A stretch of DNA of 64,000 bases from Cyclobacterium plantarum (GTDB lineage: Bacteria; Bacteroidota; Bacteroidia; Cytophagales; Cyclobacteriaceae): positions 310,001 to 374,000 of the forward strand of contig NZ_JAANYN010000006.1 of assembly GCF_011290685.1 (NCBI RefSeq). The letters are read 5' to 3'. This document shows, in pieces, positions 24,343 through 31,877 of this stretch. The notes beneath the pieces were generated by a model. It saw nothing but the letters and a program-made list of their open reading frames with translations, ran no database searches and was not told where the DNA came from. The position numbers and the translations under genes are program-made. Within the stretch, counting starts at the first letter, position 1. Every line of letters starts with the position of its first letter.

Positions 24343-24440
24343 GGATAGGAAATTTGAATCTACTCTCCTTGGATTTGATCTACGACCTATTTGCTTGCAT
24401 TTTGGCTTTTATCTGGATTCAGCCTGAAAGCTCAATGGAT

Positions 24441-24507
24441 GCTCTTTTCCAGGATAAGTCTGCAGAGGACCAACTCTCATCAGCGTCCATAAATCATCAT
24501 ATCGGCC
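24441..24507. repeat. Dispersed 67-bp repeat, copy 1
   Basis: The right 40 bp (24468-24507) match 26559-26598 at 38 of 40 positions, and the left 27 bp match more weakly. It lies about 100 bp upstream of the start of the four-helix-bundle gene and leads directly into an 8-bp-period tract, exactly as in copy 2. Confidence 0.85.
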
Positions 24508-24519
24508 CTTTATCTCTTT

Positions 24520-24651
24520 GACTCTTCGTCTCCAAGTCCCTTCGTCCCTTTGTCTCTTCGTCCCTTCGTCTCCCTCTCACTCCGTCTCCAGGTCCCTTCG
24601 TCCCTAAGTCACTTCGTCTCCCCATCCCTCAGTCCCTAAGTCTCATCGTCC
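24520..24651. repeat. 8-bp-period pyrimidine-rich tract at the cysN 3' end
   Basis: About 16 consecutive octamers of consensus GTCYCTNN on the plus strand, for example GTCCCTTC, GTCTCTTC and GTCCCTAA. It ends 6 bp from the cysN stop codon. Strand composition is strongly asymmetric, with C and T dominating. Apparent short open frames in it are low-complexity by-products. Confidence 0.88.
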
Positions 24652-24657
24652 ATCCAA

Positions 24658-25917
24658 CTAAATCACCATCCCCGCAGCGACGGTTTCGTTGGTATTGGGG
24701 TCGATAAGGATGATAGAACCAGTTTGGCGGTTTCGCCGGTAGGCATCCATAAACAAAGGTTGAGCGGTACGCAGACTGATGCGGGCAATGTCATTCATGC
24801 CGATTTCCTGCACCCCTTCTTCCCGGTGAAGTGTGTTGACATCCACCCGATAAAGGATCTCTTTTACCATTGCCTGACACTCTTTGGTGGTATGTTTTAT
24901 CAGTAATTTGGTTCTCCCTGCCAGCTTTTGCTGACTCATCCAGCATACCATTACATCCAGATCCTGAGCCACATTTGGTACATTGTTAGGCCTTACGAGC
25001 ATGTCCCCCCTGCTGATATCCAATTCATCCTCCAGGGTCATGGTCACCGACATGGGTGAAAAGGCCTCGGCAATAGCTTGCCCGTTGAGCTCTATGCTTT
25101 TGATTTTGGAAGTGAAGCCGGTAGGCAATACCTTCACATCGTCCCCGGGTTTAAATATCCCTCCTTCTATCCTTCCGGCATAACCTCTGAAGTCCTGATG
25201 CTCGTGGGTATGGGGCCGGATGACCATTTGGACAGGAAAACGACAATCAATGTGGTTCAGGTCGGAGGCGATGTGAACATTTTCCAGCAGGTACAACAGG
25301 GTAGGCCCCTCGTACCAATCCATATTTTTGGACCTGTCCACCACATTGTCTCCCTTTAGAGCGGAAATAGGCACAAAATGTACGTCTTTGATTTCCATTT
25401 TGCTGGCAAAGTCTTTGTAATCCTTGATGATTTTTTCGAAGACCGCTTCATCATAATCCACCAGATCCATTTTATTGACACAGACGATCACATGAGGTAT
25501 TTTCAGGAGAGAAGCGATAAAGGAATGCCGGTAGGTTTGTTCCAGCAAGCCCTTTCTGGCATCAATCAGAATAATGGCCAGGTTAGCAGTAGAAGCCCCT
25601 GTCACCATGTTTCTGGTATACTGAATGTGACCAGGAGTGTCGGCAATGATAAATTTTCGCTTGGGAGTGGCAAAATACCTGTAAGCCACGTCGATGGTTA
25701 TGCCCTGTTCCCTTTCTGACTTGAGGCCATCGGTTAGCAGGGAAAGGTCTACATAGTCAAACCCTTTTTTTTCACTGGAGGTTTTTACGGCGGCTATCTG
25801 GTCTTCAAAAATAGATTTGGAATCGAATAACAACCTCCCAATTAGGGTGCTTTTCCCATCATCCACAGACCCTGCCGTGGTAAATCTCAACAATTGATTG
25901 GTTTCTTGTATACTCAT
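24658..25917 (-). CDS. cysN: Sulfate adenylyltransferase subunit 1 (GTPase) CysN
   Basis: The regulatory GTPase of ATP sulfurylase; with CysD it makes adenosine 5'-phosphosulfate from ATP and sulfate, driven by GTP hydrolysis. At 419 residues it is the stand-alone form without a fused CysC kinase domain, consistent with a separate cysC nearby. G-motifs are GSVDDGKS (16-23), DTPGH (93-97) and NKMD (148-151), followed by EF-Tu-like beta-barrel domains. Normally it abuts cysD; here an 806-bp non-coding insert separates the two. The start ATG at 25915-25917 gives the standard family N-terminus. Confidence 0.96.
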   Translation of the reverse strand: MSIQETNQLLRFTTAGSVDDGKSTLIGRLLFDSKSIFEDQIAAVKTSSEKKGFDYVDLSLLTDGLKSEREQGITIDVAYRYFATPKRKFIIADTPGHIQYTRNMVTGASTANLAIILIDARKGLLEQTYRHSFIASLLKIPHVIVCVNKMDLVDYDEAVFEKIIKDYKDFASKMEIKDVHFVPISALKGDNVVDRSKNMDWYEGPTLLYLLENVHIASDLNHIDCRFPVQMVIRPHTHEHQDFRGYAGRIEGGIFKPGDDVKVLPTGFTSKIKSIELNGQAIAEAFSPMSVTMTLEDELDISRGDMLVRPNNVPNVAQDLDVMVCWMSQQKLAGRTKLLIKHTTKECQAMVKEILYRVDVNTLHREEGVQEIGMNDIARISLRTAQPLFMDAYRRNRQTGSIILIDPNTNETVAAGMVI

Positions 25918-25957
25918 GCTCTTTTTATATTTCTAAAATCAGTCTAATATTTATTTA

Positions 25958-25999
25958 GTCACAAAGGACACCAAGAACCACAGAGGACACAAAGGATAA
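25958..25999 (-). repeat. GTGTCCTCTGTGG-type repeat upstream of cysN
   Basis: On the minus strand this reads as a degenerate chain of about 9-10 bp words (CTTTGTGTC, CTCTGTGGTT, CTTGGTGTC, CTTTGTGAC). A related word, GTGTCCTCTGCG, occurs in the opposite orientation at 26674-26685, so the two roughly bracket the insert between cysN and cysD. Similar extragenic words are familiar from other environmental bacteria, but that is from memory. Confidence 0.6.
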
Positions 26000-26016
26000 G
26001 GGTTAAAGTGATAGGT

Positions 26017-26052
26017 AACTGCCAGGCTGTTCAACCGGTCTGTCTGGCAGTT
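26017..26052. repeat. Perfect 9-bp inverted repeat (hairpin) in the cysN-cysD gap
   Basis: AACTGCCAG (26017-26025) and its exact complement CTGGCAGTT (26044-26052) are separated by 18 bases. No T-run follows on either strand, so it is not a standard terminator. It could be part of the cysN leader or of the inserted repeat element. Confidence 0.6.
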
Positions 26053-26189
26053 GGGCTGGCGGTGATATCAACCTTAGTAGTTAAGGGTTAATCAATCGTA
26101 CCATTGTACCATCAAATCATCACATCATGCCTTCGGCTCCGCTCAGGGACCGGAACTAGTTTAGCCTTTTTCCAGCTCCTGTTCACATC

Positions 26190-26333
26190 GTCTTTAAGTC
26201 CCTTCGTCTCTAAGTCCCTTTGTCTCTTTGTCTCTAATTCTCTTTGTCTCTCCGTCCCTTCGTCCCTATGTCTCTTCGCCTCCCTCTCTCTAAGTCCCTT
26301 CGTCTCAAAGTCTCCCTCTCTCTAAGTCTCAAA
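26190..26333. repeat. 8-bp-period tract in the cysN-cysD gap, left
   Basis: About 18 octamers in strict 8-bp register on the plus strand (GTCCCTTC, GTCTCTAA, GTCCCTTT, GTCTCTTT and variants). It is the cleanest of the four tracts. It leads directly into a short stretch resembling the 3' end of the four-helix-bundle gene. Confidence 0.88.
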
Positions 26334-26342
26334 TCCCCTTCG

Positions 26343-26366
26343 GTACTTCCACTGTTATGGATTTTT
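26343..26366 (-). pseudogene. Possible 3' remnant of a four-helix-bundle gene
   Basis: The 24 bp resemble the last codons of the four-helix-bundle gene at 23973-23997, with about 18 of 21 core bases identical. On the minus strand they read NP-stop-QWKY against NPQQWQY in the intact gene. The position relative to the flanking tract and dispersed repeat is the same as in the intact copy. The match is short, so this is suggestive only. Confidence 0.45.
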
Positions 26367-26397
26367 TACAATTCATACTACCGAATAAAGGAAAATA

Positions 26398-26484
26398 TGA
26401 CGCTCCTTTAGAGCTAAACCAAAATATGCACAATTTTCGATGGGCTTCACCCATCGCTGGGAGCTCCCGCCCCTTCAGGGCTCA
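26398..26484. repeat. REP-like hairpin element in the cysN-cysD gap
   Basis: It contains a perfect stem CGATGGG / CCCATCG (26438-26456) with loop CTTCA, followed by a second GC-rich imperfect palindrome around GGGAGCTCCC and GAGC...GCTC (26459-26483). The wording (gatgggtgaagcccatcg, cccctTCAGGGCT) resembles widespread palindromic intergenic repeats of Bacteroidota. It occupies the place where a four-helix-bundle gene would be expected. Confidence 0.55.
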
Positions 26485-26531
26485 AGTTAGATATGATATT
26501 CAGAATGCATATCTTCGCATCATAAAACGCT

Positions 26532-26598
26532 GCTCTTTTTCAAATTAAGTCTACAATTGACCAACTCTCCTCAGCGTCCATTAATCATCATATCGGCC
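26532..26598. repeat. Dispersed 67-bp repeat, copy 2
   Basis: Matches 24441-24507; the right 40 bp are 38/40 identical. Like copy 1, it is followed within about 10 bp by an 8-bp-period tract that runs toward the 3' end of a cys gene, here cysD. Confidence 0.85.
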
Positions 26599-26608
26599 AT
26601 CTTTCTTT

Positions 26609-26680
26609 GTATCTCTCAGTCTACCCCCCAGTCCCTAAGTCTCTTCGTCCCTTCGTCCCTAAGTCTCCTCTTCGTGTCCT
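26609..26680. repeat. 8-bp-period tract at the cysD 3' end
   Basis: Octamers GTCCCTAA, GTCTCTTC, GTCCCTTC and GTCCCTAA are in register, with less regular units at both ends. It ends about 40 bp before the cysD stop codon and runs into the word GTGTCCTCTGCG. Confidence 0.75.
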
Positions 26681-26723
26681 CTGCGACCTTTCTTTTTTTT
26701 GTTCGCTCACTCTCCCTTATTCT

Positions 26724-27629
26724 CTAGAAATACCCGCTTTTCTTCCTGTCTTCCATGGCGGTTTCGCCTCTTTTGTCATCGGCTCGGGTGCCTCTCTCTG
26801 TGGTTCGGGTGGTGGCTACTTCGGCAATGATCTTGTCAAGGTCGTCGGCATCTGATTCCACCGCTCCCGTGATGGGCATGTCTCCACAGGTTCGGTACCG
26901 GACCGTCATGGTTTTGACTTCTTCTTCCGGCTTCAGCTGGATAAACTCCGACTTGGCCAGGATCACCCCATCTCTTACCACACATTCCCTTTGGTGGGAA
27001 AAGTACAGGGACGGCAAATCGATATTTTGGTTTTGAATGTACTGCCAGACATCCATCTCCGTCCAATTAGAAATAGGGAATATCCTGAAATGTTCTCCCA
27101 AATGCTTTTTGCCGTTGAACAGGTTCCAAAGCTCGGGTCTTTGGTTTTTAGGATCCCATTGTCCAAATTCGTCCCTATGTGAGAAAAAGCGTTCTTTTGC
27201 CCGGGCCTTTTCCTCGTCTCTTCTGGCACCACCCATAGCGGCGTCAATTTTGAATTTTTCCAATGTATCCAGCAGTGTTACCGTTTGCAGGGCATTACGG
27301 CTAGCATTTACACCAGTTTCCTCCCTTACTTTTCCTTCATTGATACTTTGCTGTACCGAGCCAACGATAAGTTGTACGCCCAGCTTATTGACCAGGTCGT
27401 CCCTGAAAGCAATGGTTTCCGGAAAATTGTGGCCTGTATCGATATGGATCAGGGGAAAGGGGATTCTGGAAGGATAAAATGCTTTTTTGGACAGATGGGC
27501 CAGTACAATGCTGTCCTTACCACCTGAAAACAAAAGTGCAGGCTTTTCAAATTGGGAGACCACCTCCCGGATAACAAAAATTGCCTCTGCCTCCAGTTCC
27601 TCCAAATGGGATAAATAATATTGCGCCAT
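26724..27629 (-). CDS. cysD: Sulfate adenylyltransferase subunit 2 CysD
   Basis: Catalytic subunit of ATP sulfurylase: forms adenosine 5'-phosphosulfate and pyrophosphate together with the CysN GTPase. The PP-loop motif SGGKDS is at 35-40, and the protein (301 residues) ends in the family-typical basic tail with terminal KKSGYF. It starts 2 bp after the cysC stop, so cysC and cysD are tightly coupled, while the usual next gene cysN is displaced by the repeat insert. Assignment is firm. Confidence 0.97.
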   Translation of the reverse strand: MAQYYLSHLEELEAEAIFVIREVVSQFEKPALLFSGGKDSIVLAHLSKKAFYPSRIPFPLIHIDTGHNFPETIAFRDDLVNKLGVQLIVGSVQQSINEGKVREETGVNASRNALQTVTLLDTLEKFKIDAAMGGARRDEEKARAKERFFSHRDEFGQWDPKNQRPELWNLFNGKKHLGEHFRIFPISNWTEMDVWQYIQNQNIDLPSLYFSHQRECVVRDGVILAKSEFIQLKPEEEVKTMTVRYRTCGDMPITGAVESDADDLDKIIAEVATTRTTERGTRADDKRGETAMEDRKKSGYF

Positions 27630-27631
27630 AA

Positions 27632-28225
27632 CTATATTTTAATTTTTTTCTCTAATTCATTCATTAATTGTTCCACAGCTTTCTCCGGAGATACTTCTGC
27701 TGTTTTGATCACCAAAAAAGGGGATTCAGGAGCTTCATAAGGGGAATCAATGCCTGTAAAATCCTTGATCAAACCTTGCCTGGCTTTTTGATACAGGCCT
27801 TTTACATCCCTTTCTTCACAGACTTCCAGCGGACAATCTACATGGATTTCCAGAAAACGATCAGTGCCTACCAGATCCCGTATCATCTCTCTGTCGGAAA
27901 TATAGGGAGAAATGAATGCCGATAAGACAATCAGTCCGGCATCCATCATCAACTGGCTTACAGCGGCTATTCTGCGGATATTTTCAATACGGTCTGATTT
28001 ACTGAAACTCAGGTCCTTGTTCAGTCCGCAGCGGATATTGTCCCCATCCAGCAAATAGGTATGGTAACCCCTTTTGTGCAAAGCCTGTTCTGTGGCATTG
28101 GCCAGGGTGGACTTACCAGAACCCGACAGGCCGGTAAACCAAACCAGTTTGGCCTGTTGCCCCAGAGCTTGCTGCCGCAGTTCGCGTGTAATTTTAAATT
28201 CTGAGGGATGTATGTTTTCCTGCAT
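27632..28225 (-). CDS. cysC: Adenylylsulfate kinase CysC
   Basis: Phosphorylates adenosine 5'-phosphosulfate at the 3'-OH to give PAPS. The P-loop GLSGSGKST is at 32-40, and the family blocks DGDNIRCGLNKDL, FISPY and the C-terminal IDSPYEAPESP follow. Length (197 residues) is typical. It lies between the SLC13 permease gene (21-bp gap) and cysD (2-bp gap) in the minus-strand operon. Its presence together with CysQ implies a PAPS-dependent reduction or sulfotransfer route; no PAPS reductase gene is in the window. Confidence 0.96.
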   Translation of the reverse strand: MQENIHPSEFKITRELRQQALGQQAKLVWFTGLSGSGKSTLANATEQALHKRGYHTYLLDGDNIRCGLNKDLSFSKSDRIENIRRIAAVSQLMMDAGLIVLSAFISPYISDREMIRDLVGTDRFLEIHVDCPLEVCEERDVKGLYQKARQGLIKDFTGIDSPYEAPESPFLVIKTAEVSPEKAVEQLMNELEKKIKI

Positions 28226-28246
28226 TTGACCTATTCTGAATAAAAC

Positions 28247-30028
28247 TTACAAATAATACCATTGGATAAACAACAGTACCACGGTACTATAAATCAGGGT
28301 TAGGGGAAAACCTATTTTAAAGTAATCCTTAAACTTGTAATTGCCCGGTCCCATGACCATCAGATTCGTTTGATAGCCTATGGGGGTCATAAAGTCTCCA
28401 GATGCCCCAAAGGCGATGGCCACAAAGAAGGGGGCCAAGGGTTGCTCCAGCTGGTTACCCAGCTCCATGGCAATCGGAAACATAATAGAGACTGCAGCCG
28501 CATTGGTGATCAGGCTGGTCAGTACCAGCGTCATGACAAACAACAGGACCAAAGCCAGCATCACCGCCGTCCCATCGGTCAGGTAAAGCAATCCATTGAC
28601 CAGTTGGTTGGCGGCTCCGGAATTGTTCAAAGCTACTCCCAAAGAAAGAGAACAGACCAGGATCAACAAAAGGTCCAGGTCTACTGCCTTCCTTAAAGTC
28701 TGCAAATTTAACACTTTAAATATATACAGGGTAAGGATTCCTGCAAAAGCTGCCATAAAAAGATCCAACCAGCCGATAATCCCGGTGAACAATATGAACA
28801 ATGCCATCAGGGAAGGCAATCTTTTGAAGGTGCCCCTGTCCTGGCTGATCTCTCCTCTAAGGGTGATAATGATCAAGTCTTTCAAATAATCGTTCCTGTT
28901 ATCTTCCTTACCAGTTAGCATCAAAAAAAGATCTCCCGCCTGCACCTTCGTTTCGCCAATGTTTCCTTTCAGCTGCGTACCATTTCTGTGAATGGAAATA
29001 ATCGAAGCCTGATAGCGGTTTCGGAAATCGCTGTCCTTGATCTTTTCCCCTATCAAGGCAGAAGAGGCCGGCACCACGGCTTCGGTCAATTGGAAGAAGC
29101 CATAGTTGGACACATAACCGTCTTCCGGAAGGCTAAGTCCATTTTCTTCCTGAATCAACTTGAGAATGGCTTCAGAATTACCGGTAAAGAAAAGCTTGTC
29201 TCCTTCCTGCAAAATTTCATTGGGTCCTACCGGTGATATTTCCAGACTTCCCCTTTTTATTTCTGCAAGAAAAATTTCTTTCAATTTCCTGAGCCCTGCT
29301 TCTTTGACCGATTTGCCATGCATTTTCGATCCTTTGGGCAGGTAGGTTTCCACCAGGTATTCATTCAGGTGATCAATGATCTCACTTTTGTTTTCCTCTC
29401 TGGTTGGTAAAAGGCGGGAAGAAGCCATGCTCAGATAGCTGATCCCGAAGAAAGTAACCAATAAACCCAGGTAAAGGAAATCTTCAAAACCCAATAAGGG
29501 CAGACCATACTGACTGATCAGCCCATTCAACACCAGGTTGGTAGAGGTTCCTACCACAGTAATCATTCCTCCCAAAATGGTGGAAAAGGAAAGAGGTATC
29601 AGAAATTTTGATGCAGGATAATTGTTGGTTTTGGTCCACTCCTTGACATAAGGAATCATAAAGGCTACCACCGGAGTGTTGTTCAATACAGCAGACAGGC
29701 TTCCCACCAGAAGCATCAGGCGTATCCGAAAAATACCAGGCTTCAATTTTTGGCTGAAAAGTCTGAAGAAAAAGCCCGTACCGATATTTTTTTGAATTCC
29801 TGCCGTGAGTCCGATCAGCAAAAATATCACAATGATCTGTTTGTTGGCCAGGCCCATCAAAAATTCCTCGGGACTGATGATCTGCAGAAGGAGCAATAAA
29901 AAAACTGCACCCAAAAATGCAAAAGATGGTCTTAGCAAGTCTTTGTATAGTACAAAAACCAATATTGCTACAACGAGTAAGGTAATCAGGCTGGGAGAAA
30001 ACATCAAAAGGTTAATGGAGTCAGGCAC
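28247..30028 (-). CDS. SLC13-family sulfate/anion permease with two TrkA-C domains
   Basis: A 593-residue inner-membrane permease of the SLC13/DASS family, probably the sulfate importer of this cluster. Several hydrophobic segments before about residue 210 and after about 400 form the transporter, split by two RCK_C (TrkA-C) regulatory domains near 215-300 and 310-385. The family block with NNTPVVAFMIPYV is near 115, and SLITNAAAVSIMFPIA is in the C-terminal half. It is the first gene of the minus-strand run permease-cysC-cysD. Substrate is inferred from neighbours; the family also includes other divalent anion carriers. Confidence 0.9.
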   Translation of the reverse strand: MPDSINLLMFSPSLITLLVVAILVFVLYKDLLRPSFAFLGAVFLLLLLQIISPEEFLMGLANKQIIVIFLLIGLTAGIQKNIGTGFFFRLFSQKLKPGIFRIRLMLLVGSLSAVLNNTPVVAFMIPYVKEWTKTNNYPASKFLIPLSFSTILGGMITVVGTSTNLVLNGLISQYGLPLLGFEDFLYLGLLVTFFGISYLSMASSRLLPTREENKSEIIDHLNEYLVETYLPKGSKMHGKSVKEAGLRKLKEIFLAEIKRGSLEISPVGPNEILQEGDKLFFTGNSEAILKLIQEENGLSLPEDGYVSNYGFFQLTEAVVPASSALIGEKIKDSDFRNRYQASIISIHRNGTQLKGNIGETKVQAGDLFLMLTGKEDNRNDYLKDLIIITLRGEISQDRGTFKRLPSLMALFILFTGIIGWLDLFMAAFAGILTLYIFKVLNLQTLRKAVDLDLLLILVCSLSLGVALNNSGAANQLVNGLLYLTDGTAVMLALVLLFVMTLVLTSLITNAAAVSIMFPIAMELGNQLEQPLAPFFVAIAFGASGDFMTPIGYQTNLMVMGPGNYKFKDYFKIGFPLTLIYSTVVLLFIQWYYL

Positions 30029-30749
30029 AGCTTCGCCAGGTAAGTCCCTGTATTGAACTGAACATTATTGATTACAATAAAAAATGCAGCATATGCCCCT
30101 GAACAAAAAAAGGACAGTTTAGCTGCAAAATTTAAACGCATAATTTTATCAAATTTAAAACCTATTTTCCAAAAGCTGAAAGTTTATATACCGACACTTT
30201 AGAAGATTAGCAATTGGAATATAAAAGTAGCAGGGTAGTAATTTAATTCAAAATTTTCCAAAGAATTTAAAAGGAGCGTTCAGCCAATCACAAAAGAATT
30301 CCTCCCGATAGTTCCCGGTAAAATTTTTCCCATCTTCCAAAAATTCAGTTCATCTGCATTTTTCATTTTAAAAACCAAGTATTAATTTGATTTTTCTTAA
30401 ATCACTTCATTCCCCTTCTTCCATCTAACTAATAAGTGGAAGGGGCTGGTAAAGTAAAACCAGACAAAATGCTTCTATTAAATGGCTAAAAACGACTGTT
30501 AAAACAATAAAGTCCTTAATCTAAGCCAAATGATTTTATTAACTTTGCTGTTTATAGGAAACATACCTAAATTTTACTGATTGAATTTGAAAGCCAAAAG
30601 GAAGTTTTGAGTTTGAAAATTTCTTGCTGTGAAAAATTAACAAAAATAAGTCGGTGACAAAAACAGCATTCAGCATGAATTTTGCCTCCGATATCTGATT
30701 TTAAATGTAAGGTAAAAATGGAAACCAATTTTTTATCAATCAGGAAAAC
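30029..30749. other. Intergenic region of 721 bp between divergent genes
   Basis: AT-rich and without a plausible gene. It must carry the promoter of the permease-cysCD run (minus) and of the phosphoesterase gene (plus), but I found no well-spaced TTTG / TAnnTTTG pair. One inverted repeat, CCCCTTC (30412-30418) / GAAGGGG (30439-30445), has a 20-nt loop and no T-run. No riboswitch pattern was recognised. Confidence 0.5.
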
Positions 30750-31691
30750 ATGAGCTACCGATTTGTTTTCATTTTAATTACAGGCACCTGCCTGATTTCC
30801 TGCTTTCCACAAGATAATAAAAAGGTCACCTTTATGGCCATTGGTGATGTCCCATACCACCTCCCTGAGGATTTTCAACGTTTTGAACGCCTGATCCTGT
30901 CAATAAATACCACAGCAGCCGACTTCACGCTTCATGTTGGCGATATTAAATCCGGAAGCACCCCTTGTACGGACGAATATTTTGAAAGGATTAAAGGCTA
31001 TTTCAATAACTTTAGGCAGCCTTTGATTTATACACCGGGAGACAATGAATGGACGGATTGCCACAGGGAAGCCTGTGGTGGTTTTGATCCGGAAGAACGA
31101 TTGGATAAACTGCGACAGGTTTTTTATTCAGAAGATCAAAGTCAGGGCAAAAACCCCATGCCCCTGGAAAGACAAAATAGTTGGGAGGGATTTGAAAAAT
31201 TCCCTGAAAATGCCCGCTGGCAAATGTCTGGGTTGACCTTTGGGACCTTTCATGTCACCGGATCCAACAATAACTTTAAACTAGATTCGGCTGCTCTGAA
31301 TGATGAATTTTTTGAGCGGGAACTTGCGAATAATTTCTGGTTGAAGCAACTTTTTGAACAGGCAAAAACAGCAGGTAGCCGGGGCCTCGTACTAGTGCTG
31401 CATGCGGGCTTGAATTACAATAGCAAGGATGAGCGCAACGGTCATGCCAGTTTTGTGCAATTGCTGCGGGAAAGCGTGATGGCATTTGGAAAGCCTGTGC
31501 TGCTCCTTTACGGAGACCACCACCGCTTTATGGTAGACAAGCCCTTGCGTGATAATACCGGAAAAACACTGACAAATTTCACTGCTGTTCAGGTTTTTGG
31601 CGACCGGGACATGCATGCGGTAAAGGTGACCGTAGCTCCTGAAAATCCAAACTTATTTCTTATAGACCCTTTTTATGTAGCAGGGAATTGA
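30750..31691 (+). CDS. Metallophosphoesterase lipoprotein
   Basis: A 313-residue calcineurin-like phosphoesterase predicted to be a lipoprotein: the signal ends in the lipobox LISC with Cys18. Metal-binding motifs are GDVPY (32-36), GDIKSG (64-69), GDNEW (97-101, replacing the usual GNHD) and a late GDHH pair in YGDHHRF. It probably acts outside the cytoplasm, and the substrate cannot be told. It is followed 186 bp later by the GH20 gene in the same direction but with its own gap. Confidence 0.85.
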   Translation: MSYRFVFILITGTCLISCFPQDNKKVTFMAIGDVPYHLPEDFQRFERLILSINTTAADFTLHVGDIKSGSTPCTDEYFERIKGYFNNFRQPLIYTPGDNEWTDCHREACGGFDPEERLDKLRQVFYSEDQSQGKNPMPLERQNSWEGFEKFPENARWQMSGLTFGTFHVTGSNNNFKLDSAALNDEFFERELANNFWLKQLFEQAKTAGSRGLVLVLHAGLNYNSKDERNGHASFVQLLRESVMAFGKPVLLLYGDHHRFMVDKPLRDNTGKTLTNFTAVQVFGDRDMHAVKVTVAPENPNLFLIDPFYVAGN

Positions 31692-31767
31692 AGGCTTAGA
31701 ATTATTGACCCGTAATTTCATTAAAAAATTACCGATTTCCCCCTTACAATTGTCTGAAAATTCATCA

Positions 31768-31798
31768 TTTTTATATTTATTTTTTTTAATTACATTTG
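31768..31798 (+). promoter_or_regulatory. Candidate Bacteroidota promoter of the GH20 gene
   Basis: TACATTTG at 31791-31798 fits the -7 consensus TAnnTTTG. Nineteen bases upstream is TTTT (31768-31771) instead of TTTG. It lies 80 bp before the start codon. One mismatch and the AT-rich setting keep this tentative. Confidence 0.3.
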
Positions 31799-31877
31799 AT
31801 GGTTAATAAAAAATTTTAACAAACTTACATTTAATAATCTGCTAACCTGGTTTTTAACCTGATAAAAAAAAAGATTC

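Noticed and set aside
26104-26325. Low-complexity plus-strand open frame rich in Ser, Leu and Val
   Set aside because: It is just the translation of the 8-bp-period tract; the register of 8 bp cycles through all frames, which is not how a coding repeat behaves.
23869-26680. CRISPR array as an explanation of the repeated tracts
   Set aside because: Units are 8 bp and contiguous, without spacers of uniform length, and no cas genes are present.
30029-30749. SAM or other riboswitch in front of the sulfate genes
   Set aside because: No conserved riboswitch core could be recognised on the minus strand; only a weak inverted repeat is present.
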